NCBI RefSeq assembly: GCF_000607165.1
Contig: NZ_JFZG01000003.1
Span: 1-64,000, forward strand
Source of the DNA: Ralstonia pickettii
Lineage (GTDB): Bacteria; Pseudomonadota; Gammaproteobacteria; Burkholderiales; Burkholderiaceae
Direction: 5' to 3'
Length of the DNA stretch: 64,000 nucleotides
Part shown: positions 1-7,756 of the stretch, in pieces
How positions within the stretch are numbered: the stretch's first letter is position 1
Layout of the letters: every line of letters starts with the position of its first letter
Program-made: the position numbers and the translations under genes
Notes under the pieces: generated by a model
Told to the model about the DNA's origin: nothing
The model's database searches: none
Seen by the model: the letters and a program-made list of their open reading frames with translations, nothing else

Positions 1-582
1 ACTCAGGTAACTCGCACTTTGGTTTATATCTGGAATGCAGGAAACAGGGATATTCTGGGGAGTGAGGTTTCTGGCAGGGATCCAATACGAGTGCAAGTTG
101 AGGACGGCGCAAAACTACTGGCTGCCAACGTCATACAGACCTCGCAGGATAGTCTTGGAGCACGGACTGACGGCTATACGGAAAGGGAAAGACTCTTCGC
201 ATTCGATCGCTTGCCTCCCAAGCAAGGAGCGATTGTTGAGGTCTACCATACGTCGTCCGAGCCCGTACTGAAGGTCATTGGTAGTGTCGACGGTGTTGCA
301 AAGATACGCAACAAGACCTCAAAGGGCGCCTATTTTGATGAGGTGCGGAAGCGGCGCAGCACGCGGCGGTTGGTTGGCGCCGCAGCAATCTCATTCGCTG
401 CATTCGTCGGTGCTGTGATCTTCCTGATCCTATCAGGCCCCACGGTAGATTGGATGTCGTTTCTGCGGATGGCACCAATGGTCCTCACGGAGATAGCGTT
501 CCTAACGCTGCTTCCGGGGGTAGTTGAGCGATTCAAGTTACCTGCCGGTTTGCGTGCACCTGTCGACAGCAAGAAAGAATGA
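1..582 (+). CDS. Hypothetical membrane protein, 5' truncated by window edge
   Basis: The frame is open to the first base of the window, so the start lies outside; the first in-window start-like codon is a TTG at 19 with no ribosome site. The visible part (about 193 residues) has a soluble N-terminal region containing VYIWN, then a basic stretch followed by two hydrophobic segments (around residues 117-138 and 146-168 counted from the TTG) and a short charged tail. This suggests a soluble domain anchored to the membrane near its C-terminus. I do not recognise a characterised family. It belongs to the more AT-rich accessory segment at the left end of the window. Real gene likely, function unknown. 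Confidence 0.6.
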   Translation, partial: TQVTRTLVYIWNAGNRDILGSEVSGRDPIRVQVEDGAKLLAANVIQTSQDSLGARTDGYTERERLFAFDRLPPKQGAIVEVYHTSSEPVLKVIGSVDGVAKIRNKTSKGAYFDEVRKRRSTRRLVGAAAISFAAFVGAVIFLILSGPTVDWMSFLRMAPMVLTEIAFLTLLPGVVERFKLPAGLRAPVDSKKE

Positions 583-790
583 CTCTGTGGATATGGTGAC
601 AGGCTCCCGAAGCACGAAGAACAGAGGTCCCGGAAGGCCGCAGCGCGGGCAGAGCCAGGTGCAGAAATTCACTCAACGCATCGATGCCAAACACTGCACG
701 CTCAAGACCAACGGCGTCCAGCTTCACGGAAAAGGACAGTTTCACCGTCAGGTTTCCTCGAGGTGACCTTTCCTCTCTCGCTCCCGGTTG

Positions 791-1255
791 TTACCGGGCG
801 GTTCTCCGCTTCACGACCGTGCCATTCAGGATGCGGCGATTGATCTTTTCCTTCCATGCCTTCTGTGCGGAAGAGAGGACTCTTTTTCGGACAGTAGATC
901 GAAGAAACTGAGGTTCTTTGTCGTAAAGGAAACCCTTGGCTTCCGCGTACGCGATGACCGCAAGGTTTGGATTCGCTGCGGGGTTATCCTTGATGCGGCG
1001 CAGGCCGTCAAACAGAGTGCCGGTATCAATCCCAATGAAACGATTGACACAGACGTTGCCGACGTAGGTTTGATGCCCGGTCACCGTATTACGGAGATAG
1101 CAATGTTCCTTGATGTCCTGGCCGCATGGGCATAGATCAAATTCGTCGCTAACCTCAATCGAGTCAAGCACCCACTCGGAGCGCGCCGCCTCGAAGGTGG
1201 ATGCCCGGGAAAGGGGGAGGATATGTGCTTTCAGACGCTCGAAGTTGTGAGTCAT
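791..1255 (-). CDS. Cys-rich hypothetical protein, putative zinc-binding
   Basis: The 154-residue product has cysteines at 42, 44, 52 and 69 in the arrangement C-P-C-x7-C-x16-C, embedded in the phrases LCPCGQ and VGNVC. This looks like a zinc-ribbon-type metal site and resembles small proteins I associate with phage or plasmid accessory DNA; the family name is not known to me. The C-terminal third is basic. The stop codon sits inside a perfect 6-bp stem (783-788 with 793-798), which could help 3' end formation but has no T-run. It is transcribed in the same direction as the ImmA and Xre genes on its right, 45 bp from ImmA. Function unknown. Confidence 0.6.
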   Translation of the reverse strand: MTHNFERLKAHILPLSRASTFEAARSEWVLDSIEVSDEFDLCPCGQDIKEHCYLRNTVTGHQTYVGNVCVNRFIGIDTGTLFDGLRRIKDNPAANPNLAVIAYAEAKGFLYDKEPQFLRSTVRKRVLSSAQKAWKEKINRRILNGTVVKRRTAR

Positions 1256-1300
1256 GAGATCCCGCCCCGGTGGTCGTTTGAGCTCGATAGTGTCGGAAGA

Positions 1301-2188
1301 CTACAATTTCCAGTTCCCTGCCCGCCGCTGCTCTACGAGAGTGGTGTAGGCGTCCGATTCCGGTTCCTCCTCATGATCAACGATTGAGGCTGATGGGAAC
1401 TGAATCATGAAGATCAGTTGCTCGAACTGGTCGGAAACGATAGCGGATTCAATTGCCTCTTCTGTTGAGTGCCAAACTCCGACAGCAACGCGGCGGGACT
1501 TTCGCGCATCTGAAGCCGTGCTTCGGAGTTGATCCAAGGTGCCGGCCGGGAGTATTTCGCCCGGTGCCTTGTAAGCCCCCATGCGCTTCGCAGCCTGACT
1601 GGGGTAGGACCAGCGAATGAACTCATCGTGATCGGCAACAACGAGCATCGCTGCTTCAGTGGTGAACTCCAGCCACTTCAACGCCGTAGCTGTCAGAGAG
1701 GTCTCATAGCGGTCCGCACAGTGACCAAGCAGTTCAAATGAGAGTTCGTGGCCAGTGACTTGCGCCTCGAAGTCATTTCTTGGCATTAGCAGGTACGACG
1801 CAAAAGTATTGGCCTGTGCCTCAATTCGCCGCGATTCGGCACTCCCGTAATCGAGTATCTGCAGTTGGCCGCACTGGAACGTGTCGCGCTGGTTGCGATG
1901 CAGAAGATAGTGACCGAGTTCGTGCGCGATCGTGAAGTTGACGCGACCAGGAACCGTGACGCTTTCGTCGTATGAGATGCACCAGTCCTTCTTTTTCTGG
2001 CGCTTCGATAGCATGCCGTCGATGCCTTCGACTCCATGAGCAGTCACGACGCCAATCGGCTCGGGGAAACGAACTTTCGTGACCTCTAGCGCGAGATCCT
2101 TCACTCGAACAGGGAAGCTCTGACCGCTAGCGATCCAGAGCTTTGCCAGTTGTATTCCCCAACCGACTGGTGTCGTCGGGTCACTCAT
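1301..2188 (-). CDS. ImmA/IrrE family metallo-endopeptidase
   Basis: The 295-residue protein carries the zinc-peptidase motif HELGH at residues 89-93, in the context FTIAHELGHYLLH, diagnostic of the ImmA/IrrE (DUF955, M78) family. These peptidases cleave and inactivate a partner Xre-type repressor, as ImmA does for ImmR of ICEBs1. Its start overlaps the 3' end of the upstream Xre gene by 8 nt, so the two are translationally coupled, which is the classic regulator-protease arrangement. The C-terminal 150 residues probably sense or bind the partner. Pairs of this type control integrative elements, phages, toxin-antitoxin modules or stress responses; here the target genes are not obvious. Family call is firm, biological role inferred. 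Confidence 0.9.
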   Translation of the reverse strand: MSDPTTPVGWGIQLAKLWIASGQSFPVRVKDLALEVTKVRFPEPIGVVTAHGVEGIDGMLSKRQKKKDWCISYDESVTVPGRVNFTIAHELGHYLLHRNQRDTFQCGQLQILDYGSAESRRIEAQANTFASYLLMPRNDFEAQVTGHELSFELLGHCADRYETSLTATALKWLEFTTEAAMLVVADHDEFIRWSYPSQAAKRMGAYKAPGEILPAGTLDQLRSTASDARKSRRVAVGVWHSTEEAIESAIVSDQFEQLIFMIQFPSASIVDHEEEPESDAYTTLVEQRRAGNWKL

Positions 2189-2513
2189 CGTCGATAGCCT
2201 TCAAGAATTTCTCCAGTTGTGCACGCTTCTTTGCATCAAGTTGAGACACACGCCGAAAGAAGACCTCATCAGCGTCGGAGTTCGTTAACTCCTGTTTTTC
2301 GTCGTCTAAGAGGAACTCGACGGTGACTCCGAACACTTCCGCAATCCGTGCAATTTTTTCTGCGGATGGCCTGACTACCGGGCGATTCTCCAGCTCCCAG
2401 ATGTAGCTCTTGCTTGAGCCCGTTTTTTCTGCAAGTTGATCCAGGGTCAACTTCAACAGCTTTCTTTGCGCTCGAATTTTTTCGCCAAGAACGGTTGCCA
2501 CAATTTTCTCCAT
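2181..2513 (-). CDS. Xre/HTH_3 family transcriptional regulator
   Basis: This 110-residue protein starts at the ATG at 2513, because its N-terminus (EKIRAQRK, then LTLDQLAEKTGSSKSYI) is a textbook Cro/C1 helix-turn-helix over residues 10-65; the open frame continues upstream but the extension is unlike protein and would run over the operator region. The C-terminal 45 residues are charged and helical. The last 8 nt overlap the ImmA/IrrE gene, so repressor and its likely inactivating protease are co-translated. A long imperfect dyad lies directly upstream between this gene and the divergent DUF3892 gene and is a good candidate autoregulatory operator. Confidence 0.9.
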   Translation of the reverse strand: MEKIVATVLGEKIRAQRKLLKLTLDQLAEKTGSSKSYIWELENRPVVRPSAEKIARIAEVFGVTVEFLLDDEKQELTNSDADEVFFRRVSQLDAKKRAQLEKFLKAIDDE

Positions 2514-2516
2514 GCT

Positions 2517-2604
2517 TCGGAAGTTCAGGGTAGGCGCATTTTTTTTCCTTGACAAGAGGGTTCTGAGAGCAGACACTGAAAGTGCGCCTACACCGAACTT
2601 TCGT
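2517..2604. promoter_or_regulatory. Long dyad between Xre gene and DUF3892 gene (candidate operator)
   Basis: Arms at 2521-2538 (reads AAGTTCAGGGTAGGCGCA) and 2583-2600 are inverted repeats matching at 16 of 18 positions, and pairing continues imperfectly a few bases outwards. They are separated by 44 bp holding a T-run and a TTGACA hexamer at 2549-2554, with no convincing -10 partner. The position between divergent genes, one of them an Xre regulator, fits a two-site operator bound by that regulator. Binding is inference. Confidence 0.6.
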
Positions 2605-2634
2605 CTTGAGGCGCCTTTTTTGAGGACTTGCAAG

Positions 2635-2940
2635 ATGGAAACGACGATTAAGTGCACGGCCCGTCGCATGACGAACGGTGTGAATGGCCACGAGCACATT
2701 AGCCACCTGTGGTGGGATCGAATCCAAGCGGGGCGCGTGCTGGAAAGTGGCGTATGCACCCGTGAAGAGATGGTTGCCTACATCGAGGCACACGGTAACG
2801 CTGCGGTATGGTGCCCGGACCGCAATCCACATGTGAAGGGAGCATGGGTCCACGTTCAAAATAACGGCCGGATCAAGTATGTGCAGACGGTCGCCGACGG
2901 ACGTAAGACGGACAACTTGCTGTCCTTGCCACTGAAGTAA
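2635..2940 (+). CDS. DUF3892 domain-containing protein
   Basis: The 101-residue product begins at the ATG at 2635, preceded by GAGGA with about 9 nt spacing; the open frame upstream reads through the dyad and is not used. The sequence METTIKCTARR, a middle segment with EHISHLWW, and the C-terminal DGRKTDNLLSLP are the hallmarks of the DUF3892 family, small proteins of unknown function scattered through bacteria and often found in accessory DNA. It diverges from the Xre/ImmA pair across the dyad at 2517-2604, so it may be a target of that regulator. A hairpin follows the stop codon. Confidence 0.75.
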   Translation: METTIKCTARRMTNGVNGHEHISHLWWDRIQAGRVLESGVCTREEMVAYIEAHGNAAVWCPDRNPHVKGAWVHVQNNGRIKYVQTVADGRKTDNLLSLPLK

Positions 2941-2969
2941 TCATCCCCTCAAAAGGGGGCTGGAGGAAG

Positions 2970-2992
2970 GCCGATGCCGTTCAGGCATCGGC
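2970..2992 (+). terminator. Hairpin after DUF3892 gene
   Basis: A perfect 9-bp stem GCCGATGCC / GGCATCGGC with a 5-nt loop lies 30 bp after the DUF3892 stop. The downstream tract is only weakly T-rich, so termination is plausible rather than certain. Confidence 0.45.
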
Positions 2993-3188
2993 GTCTTCGC
3001 GTTCTTGCTGAATATCTGTGCGCATCGTTCTCTTGGATACCTGTCACGCAATGGGGCGCTTTCAAACGCCTATAGTTAGCGTCTAACTTGCGATGAGACG
3101 CGTCGCAGCACCAGACGACGCACGCTTTGGGCTACGTTAGAGGGTGGAGGTTTTTTGCAACCATCGACGGAAGCTGGAGGGCCAGCCG

Positions 3189-3419
3189 ATGAAAGTGCAC
3201 GTGACACAGTGGGAAGACAAGCTCCGGGCAACATTCGAAGATGGTCGAGATCTCGTTTGTAGTGACCCTCAGGAGCTGGCGTTGCAGTTGCGGGGGCTTG
3301 GCGTTAGCTCAGCCGATGTAACTTTGCCTGACTGGCGAGAGGGAGACATTGCTCCGCACAGCGGTATCAAGATTGCACTGTTCGCAGCCATGAAGGGGCA
3401 CGAGAGGGCTGGTCATTGA
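3189..3419 (+). CDS. Small hypothetical protein
   Basis: A 76-residue product starting at the ATG at 3189, chosen because a GGAGGG ribosome site lies 9 nt upstream; an in-frame codon at 3144 lacks one. It opens MKVHVTQWEDKLRATFEDG and looks like a small mixed alpha/beta protein with an acidic central region and no membrane segment or signal peptide. I do not recognise a family. It sits at the right edge of the AT-richer accessory segment. About 245 bp between this gene and the terminator at 3665 hold no convincing gene. Confidence 0.5.
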   Translation: MKVHVTQWEDKLRATFEDGRDLVCSDPQELALQLRGLGVSSADVTLPDWREGDIAPHSGIKIALFAAMKGHERAGH

Positions 3420-3664
3420 CTACCACGTTGGGCATTGGCGCCAATGTTGGGAAAATTCCTTTCACCTCCCTGAGCCTGGAACTGGCCAGCAAATCACAGC
3501 CTGCAGTGATGACTGTGATGTGGTAGAAAGAGCACAAGATTTCGTGTGGTGTCCGGCGATTACTGAACTGGAAGAGATTCATTGTTCGCAAAAACGGTTT
3601 CCGAACTTTGACGCGCGCTTTCCAGACTTTATTGTCACGAGACACGAATCGCTTCGGCGACCCC

Positions 3665-3697
3665 AAAAAACCTCCGCTTGTGCGGAGGTTTTTTTAT
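3665..3697. terminator. Bidirectional rho-independent terminator
   Basis: Stem AACCTCCGC / GCGGAGGTT with a TTGT loop, flanked by an A-run on the left and a T-run on the right. It can stop transcripts from either side; for the minus-strand M50 peptidase gene it follows the stop codon at once. Confidence 0.9.
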
Positions 3698-4413
3698 GCG
3701 CGCACGCTGCCGAGCATGTCGTGCAACTCGTGGCTCATCATCGCCAGAAAGACGACCAGGCCGATGTAATACACCGTGTAGGTCAGCCGAGATTCGTTCG
3801 AGATGCTGTAGTACGCACGGTTTTCCGGCGCATGCGGGTCGTAACGCCAAGCCTTCATCAGCTGCGGCACGGCCAGCACCGCAATCAGGATCAGGATGGG
3901 GCTCGGCCGCCAGATGAACAGCGCCACCAGCACCGGCACTCCCAGAAACCAGATGCGCGGCGACAGCACTGCCGTAATGCGTCCGCCGTCAAACGGCGAG
4001 AGCGGGATCAGGTTGAACAGATTGAGGAAGCAGCCGGCGTAGGCCAGCGCCAGCAGCAACTGGCTGTCGGTGTAGCGCGCGAGCCCGTAGCAGAGCATCG
4101 CGCCCACGGTGCCCGACACGGGGCCTGCGAGGCCGATATGGGCTTCGGTTTCGACATCCATCGGCTGTTCTTTCAGATCGATCCACGCGCCCACGAACGG
4201 GATGAAGGTGGGCGCCCCCACCGCCAGCCCGCGTTGGCGGGCCGCCATGAAGTGGCCCATCTCGTGGATGAACAGCAGCACCACGAAGCCCACCGCATAG
4301 CGCCACCCGAACACGAAGGCGTACGCGGCCACCGACAGCAGCATCGTGCCACCGGTGGTCAGAAGCTTGCCGAACTTCAGCCCTGAAAACAGCAGGATCA
4401 GCAGTTTGGCCAC
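3694..4413 (-). CDS. Site-2 protease family (M50) membrane metalloprotease
   Basis: A 239-residue polytopic protein with the zinc motif H50-E51-x-x-H54 (HEMGHF) inside a transmembrane helix and the second M50 motif N-x-x-P-x-x-P-x-DGG ending at 142-144 (NLIPLSPFDGGR). This pairing defines intramembrane site-2 type peptidases that cut membrane-tethered substrates such as anti-sigma factors or signal-peptide remnants. There is no PDZ domain, so it is of the short form. It lies 3 bp downstream of a DUF2167 membrane protein gene and is surely co-transcribed, which hints that the two act together in the envelope. The substrate is unknown. Confidence 0.88.
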   Translation of the reverse strand: MAKLLILLFSGLKFGKLLTTGGTMLLSVAAYAFVFGWRYAVGFVVLLFIHEMGHFMAARQRGLAVGAPTFIPFVGAWIDLKEQPMDVETEAHIGLAGPVSGTVGAMLCYGLARYTDSQLLLALAYAGCFLNLFNLIPLSPFDGGRITAVLSPRIWFLGVPVLVALFIWRPSPILILIAVLAVPQLMKAWRYDPHAPENRAYYSISNESRLTYTVYYIGLVVFLAMMSHELHDMLGSVRA

Positions 4414-4416
4414 GGC

Positions 4417-5346
4417 TTACGCGCTCGGCTTGCGCTTGAAGAACTTGGCGATGGCCGCGCCAAAGCCCGCCACCGCCAGGATGGCCACCTTCGCAAACTT
4501 GGCCAGGAACGCAGCCATCACCGCAAACAGGCCCAGCTTCTTGGCGGCGATGCCACCCACCAGCGCGGCCAATCCGTACTCGGCCACCTTGTCGGTCTTC
4601 GAGTTGAAATCGGTGTACCGCTTGCCATCTTTGAAATCGAGATCGGCGAGCAGCTTTTGCACGGCGGGCTTGTCGGCGTCGACATGGTCGCGGCCGGTGA
4701 TCAGGTTCAGGCTGATATAGCCGTCGCGGCCGAGTGCGTAGGTGTTGTAGTTGACCGCGCCGGGGTCGTCGGCCGGCTGGCCTTTGGAGCGCGCAGCCAT
4801 CGACCAGATGAGGCGGTGCGTGGCGGCGTCATAGTGCGGACGCTCGACCCAGCCCTGGATTTCCAGTGCGGGGATGCCGCGCTTCTCGCGCTCTTCGTTG
4901 GCGGCAGCGGTGCCTTCCTTGAGCGATTTGTACAGATCGTCGACGTTCCAGTCGCGGGCGTCGTCATCCTTGATGTAGCCCGAGGCTTCGTACTTGGCGA
5001 CCACCATCCATTCGTCATCGTCACTGGTGGGCATGACCAGACCGAGCATGTCGGGGTTGTTGCTGTTGCCCATGGCGTGCATGAGCTGCCCGGCAGCCGG
5101 CTGCGGGATGAACACCTCGTCCTTGCCGATCTTGAGCGTGGCCTGGTCACGCAGTTCGATCGACGTGGGGCCAACCTTCGCAGCGGCCTTGGCGGCGGAC
5201 CAGGCCTGCTTCATTTCCTGTTGCGGATCGCTGGCCTGTTGCGCGTGGGCTGCCGTAGCGCCCATCGCCCCCATCGCACCCAGCACCGCCGCGCAGGCGA
5301 GCGTGCCCGCCCAGACGCGCAACGCGCCCTGAAACCCCTTTCCCAT
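4417..5346 (-). CDS. DUF2167 domain-containing membrane-anchored protein
   Basis: The 309-residue product has a cleavable-looking signal sequence (about residues 1-35 ending AHAQQ), a periplasmic DUF2167 domain (from GPTSIELRDQ through NYNTYALGRDGYISLNL), and C-terminal hydrophobic segments around residues 255-300 ending in a basic tail KFFKRKPSA. The family is predicted to be a membrane-anchored periplasmic protein of unknown function. The start ATG at 5346 has a GGAGAAG-type site upstream. It is the first gene of a two-gene unit with the M50 peptidase, whose start is 3 bp beyond its stop. A peptidase-substrate relation is possible but unproven. Confidence 0.85.
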   Translation of the reverse strand: MGKGFQGALRVWAGTLACAAVLGAMGAMGATAAHAQQASDPQQEMKQAWSAAKAAAKVGPTSIELRDQATLKIGKDEVFIPQPAAGQLMHAMGNSNNPDMLGLVMPTSDDDEWMVVAKYEASGYIKDDDARDWNVDDLYKSLKEGTAAANEEREKRGIPALEIQGWVERPHYDAATHRLIWSMAARSKGQPADDPGAVNYNTYALGRDGYISLNLITGRDHVDADKPAVQKLLADLDFKDGKRYTDFNSKTDKVAEYGLAALVGGIAAKKLGLFAVMAAFLAKFAKVAILAVAGFGAAIAKFFKRKPSA

Positions 5347-5491
5347 GGACTTCTCCCGAAGATTTTCTTGTGTGTTGATTGGCTCGATTCTTCTGATGCT
5401 TTGGCAGCCGCCGAGCGGTCTGCAAGCTGGGCCGAAGCATAGCGGGAGCGGGGAGTTGCGCTGTTAATGGGCGTTAATGAAGCCGTGTGGA

Positions 5492-6034
5492 TTACGGTTG
5501 AAGGCCCATCTGCCGCAGCAGCGTCTGGTTGTCTTCGAGGTGCCAGTTTTCGGCGATCTTGCCGTCGGCAATCCGGTACAGGTCGAAAGCCTGGAAGTCG
5601 ATCGGCTGGTTCTGCCCATGCGTGCGGCCGAACTCTCCGGTGAAGTGTCCGCGAAAGCGCAGGTGAACCGAAACGCGGTCACCGGCGACGACCATGTCTT
5701 CGATCTCCACGCGCATGTCGGGCACCGCCGTGCGGAACGCCTTGGATGCATCGAGCGGGCCTTGCGTGCCCTGCACGCGTCCGGCGGGCAATGTGCGGTC
5801 GACAAACGCGGGCGACAGGGCTTGCGTGGCATAGCCCGCATCACCGGTATGCCAGAAGGTGGCGTAGCGACGTGCGGCGAGCACGGCGGCTGCGGCCTGC
5901 GGCGTATCAGGCGCGGCGACGTGGTCCGCGCGGATGAGATCCGCATCGGACGTTGACGCAATGGCTGCGGGTGCCATTGCGAGGGCGGGCAGCGTCAGCA
6001 CGGCGGCGGCAAGCAGGGCGGGGCGGATAAGCAT
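5492..6034 (-). CDS. Exported SnoaL-like / ester cyclase family protein
   Basis: Start taken at the ATG at 6034, giving a signal peptide (MLIRPALLAAAVLTLPALA, cleavage after about residue 26); the longer open frame upstream has no ribosome site. The mature part of the 180-residue protein has the cone-shaped SnoaL/NTF2-like pattern: an ATFWHTGD segment, then FVDRTLP, then DMVVAGDRVSVHLRFRG and a C-terminal DLYRIADGKIAENWHLED. Such proteins are polyketide-cyclase-like or simple ligand-binding folds; family members are often annotated ester cyclase without known substrate. Export to the periplasm is inferred from the leader. Single-gene unit by spacing. Confidence 0.8.
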   Translation of the reverse strand: MLIRPALLAAAVLTLPALAMAPAAIASTSDADLIRADHVAAPDTPQAAAAVLAARRYATFWHTGDAGYATQALSPAFVDRTLPAGRVQGTQGPLDASKAFRTAVPDMRVEIEDMVVAGDRVSVHLRFRGHFTGEFGRTHGQNQPIDFQAFDLYRIADGKIAENWHLEDNQTLLRQMGLQP

Positions 6035-6286
6035 GGTGGACTCCGTTGGTGGTGAAGCGCTGCACTGTAGATTTCCAATCACAGACGATAAAGGGCTTGT
6101 GAGTCGATCTGGTTTCAATCCAGATTTGATGATCGATCGCCATGCTGGTCGCCCGCACGAACGCAATGCTGCGCACGTGATAGCCGGTATTGCACGCCCG
6201 GCGGCGCGCAAATGGTCCGCGCTGCGCCGGGTTTTTCTAGACTGGCCCTTCATCGAACAGACGCATAAAAAACAAGGGAGGGGACG

Positions 6287-6817
6287 GTGGATCTGAGCTA
6301 CATCCTGTCGCGCACCGAGCGCGGCTCACAGGAGCTGCAGGCGCGCAGTGGGCACGTCACGCATCGGCAGCGGGCGATCCTGCTGCTGGTCAATGGCGAA
6401 CGCTGCGCGGCAGAAATCCTGGCGCAGTTGAGCAGCGTCGGCCCAGACATTGACGATCGTGCCGAAGACCTCGCGCGCCTGATTGCCGACGGCTATGTCG
6501 CAAGCCGCGCGCCAACCAAGGTGGTGCCCAAGCCCAAGACGTCGCCCCAGCCGGCGCCTGCCACGCCATTTGCGCCGCGCCATGTGCGGCAGGCTTCGAT
6601 TGCGGACTGGCGCCTGAGCCAAGCGGGCGCGTTCTCGGCCTTGCAGCGTTATCTGGCCGAAGGTCCGGAAGCGCCGATCGACTTTCTGAACGGCTTGGCC
6701 GCCCCGCTGTACGCCGCGCTGACGACGTGCCGCAACGAGGCATCGGCCCACGCCGTCGTCGCGTTTCTGGAAGCGCGCCTCGATGAGGAGGCTGGGAATG
6801 TGACCGCGGCGTCCTAG
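6287..6817 (+). CDS. Hypothetical protein, winged-helix-like N-terminus
   Basis: GTG start at 6287 behind a strong GGGAGGGGA ribosome site. The 176-residue soluble protein has an N-terminal region (residues 20-75, HRQRAILLLVNGERCAAEIL then LARLIADGYVAS) resembling a winged helix, a Pro/Lys-rich linker around residues 80-100, and a helical C-terminal domain. Such two-part architecture recurs in uncharacterised Ralstonia and Burkholderia proteins; I know no function. It ends about 10 bp before the nested dyad preceding the IclR gene, so the dyad could also shape the 3' end of this transcript. Confidence 0.65.
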   Translation: MDLSYILSRTERGSQELQARSGHVTHRQRAILLLVNGERCAAEILAQLSSVGPDIDDRAEDLARLIADGYVASRAPTKVVPKPKTSPQPAPATPFAPRHVRQASIADWRLSQAGAFSALQRYLAEGPEAPIDFLNGLAAPLYAALTTCRNEASAHAVVAFLEARLDEEAGNVTAAS

Positions 6818-6822
6818 GTGTA

Positions 6823-6876
6823 AATACTGAATTCGCGATCTATTCCCGTTAAGTGGGAATGTCGCGTTGAAGTATT
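6823..6876. promoter_or_regulatory. 54-bp nested dyad upstream of IclR gene
   Basis: Three nested inverted repeats share nearly one centre (about 6850): AATACT 6823-6828 with AGTATT 6871-6876, CGCGA 6834-6838 with TCGCG 6862-6866, and ATTCCC 6842-6847 with GGGAAT 6855-6860. The size and position 50 bp before the IclR start suit a dimer or tetramer operator, most simply for the adjacent IclR protein. It could also fold as an RNA hairpin after the preceding gene. Confidence 0.55.
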
Positions 6877-6893
6877 GAGAAAATCGTCGCATT

Positions 6894-6919
6894 CTCCGTC
6901 GCAACATCACTCGACGGAG
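6894..6919 (+). promoter_or_regulatory. Hairpin covering the IclR ribosome binding site
   Basis: Perfect 8-bp inverted repeat CTCCGTCG (6894-6901) and CGACGGAG (6912-6919) with a 10-nt loop. The right arm contains the GGAG Shine-Dalgarno sequence of the IclR gene (ATG at 6927, 7-nt spacing). If transcription starts upstream, the site would be masked in RNA; alternatively it is a second DNA operator. Confidence 0.55.
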
Positions 6920-6926
6920 TTTCGCG

Positions 6927-7697
6927 ATGACCGAGCCGGGCCAGACACCTTCACCAGCACAATCCGCTGCCGCTACCAGCGGCTCGGACCGCGTGCTGAT
7001 GGTGCTCGCCACCATCGCGCGCCACGGCCGCCCGGTTGCGGCGCGCGAGCTGGTCGAACTGACCGGCCTGCCGCAGAGCACGCTCTACCGTCAGGTCGCG
7101 ATGCTCAAGCGCTGGGGGTTCGTGCTCGAATCGGCCGGCACTTATGCTCCTGGCCCGATCAGCTTGCAGCTCGCACTGGGTTTCGACCACGCTTCGCACC
7201 TCGTGCAGGAAGCGCGCATCGGCATGGCCAAACTCGTGGCCGAGTCGGGCGAATCGGTGGGGCTGGTCGTGGCCGTCAAGGATCAGGCCGTCTGCCTGGA
7301 GATGGTCGAGAGCCAGCAGTCGCTGCGCTGCTCATTCGAAAAGGGGCGCGGCGTACCCCTGCTGGCCGGCGCCTCTGCCAAGTCGTTGCTGGCGTTCATG
7401 CCGCCTGCTGCGGCGCGCGCCATCCTCGCCGACTTGCTTGCCATCGATGCCGAGAGCCAGGCGCAACTGCAAACCGAACTCGCTGACATTCGCGCCGCGG
7501 GCTATGCGCTGTCCGAAGGCGAGGTCGACCCCGGCGTCTGGGGTGTGAGCGTGCCGGTGTTCCGTCTGCCCGGCCACGCGCTCGGCTCCATTACGTTGAT
7601 GGCGCCAGCAACGCGCGTGCGTGGCAAGGAGCAACGCCTGATCGACATGACCGTTGCAGCGGCTGCATCCATTTCTGCGCGGCTGCAGGACATCTGA
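6927..7697 (+). CDS. IclR family transcriptional regulator
   Basis: The 256-residue protein has an N-terminal winged helix (residues 22-80: RVLMVLATIARHGRPV, LVELTGLPQSTLYRQVAML) and the IclR effector-binding GAF-like domain behind it (VQEARIGMAKLVAESGESVGL, then RGVPLLAGASAKSLLAFMP, LSEGEVDPGVWGVSVPVF). IclR proteins act as dimers or tetramers and respond to small metabolites of the pathway they control. The gene lies 60 bp upstream of, and in the same direction as, an amino-acid ABC transporter with hutG and hutD, so that operon is the likely target. Two dyads before its start suggest autoregulation. Confidence 0.92.
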   Translation: MTEPGQTPSPAQSAAATSGSDRVLMVLATIARHGRPVAARELVELTGLPQSTLYRQVAMLKRWGFVLESAGTYAPGPISLQLALGFDHASHLVQEARIGMAKLVAESGESVGLVVAVKDQAVCLEMVESQQSLRCSFEKGRGVPLLAGASAKSLLAFMPPAAARAILADLLAIDAESQAQLQTELADIRAAGYALSEGEVDPGVWGVSVPVFRLPGHALGSITLMAPATRVRGKEQRLIDMTVAAAASISARLQDI

Positions 7698-7756
7698 ATT
7701 TTTGATTTTTCCGATTCTTTTTCTCACCCCACATGCATCACACAAGGAGACCACTC

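Noticed and set aside
3367-3666. A 99-codon minus-strand frame beside the M50 peptidase terminator
   Set aside because: No ribosome site, overlaps the preceding gene's end, composition not protein-like.
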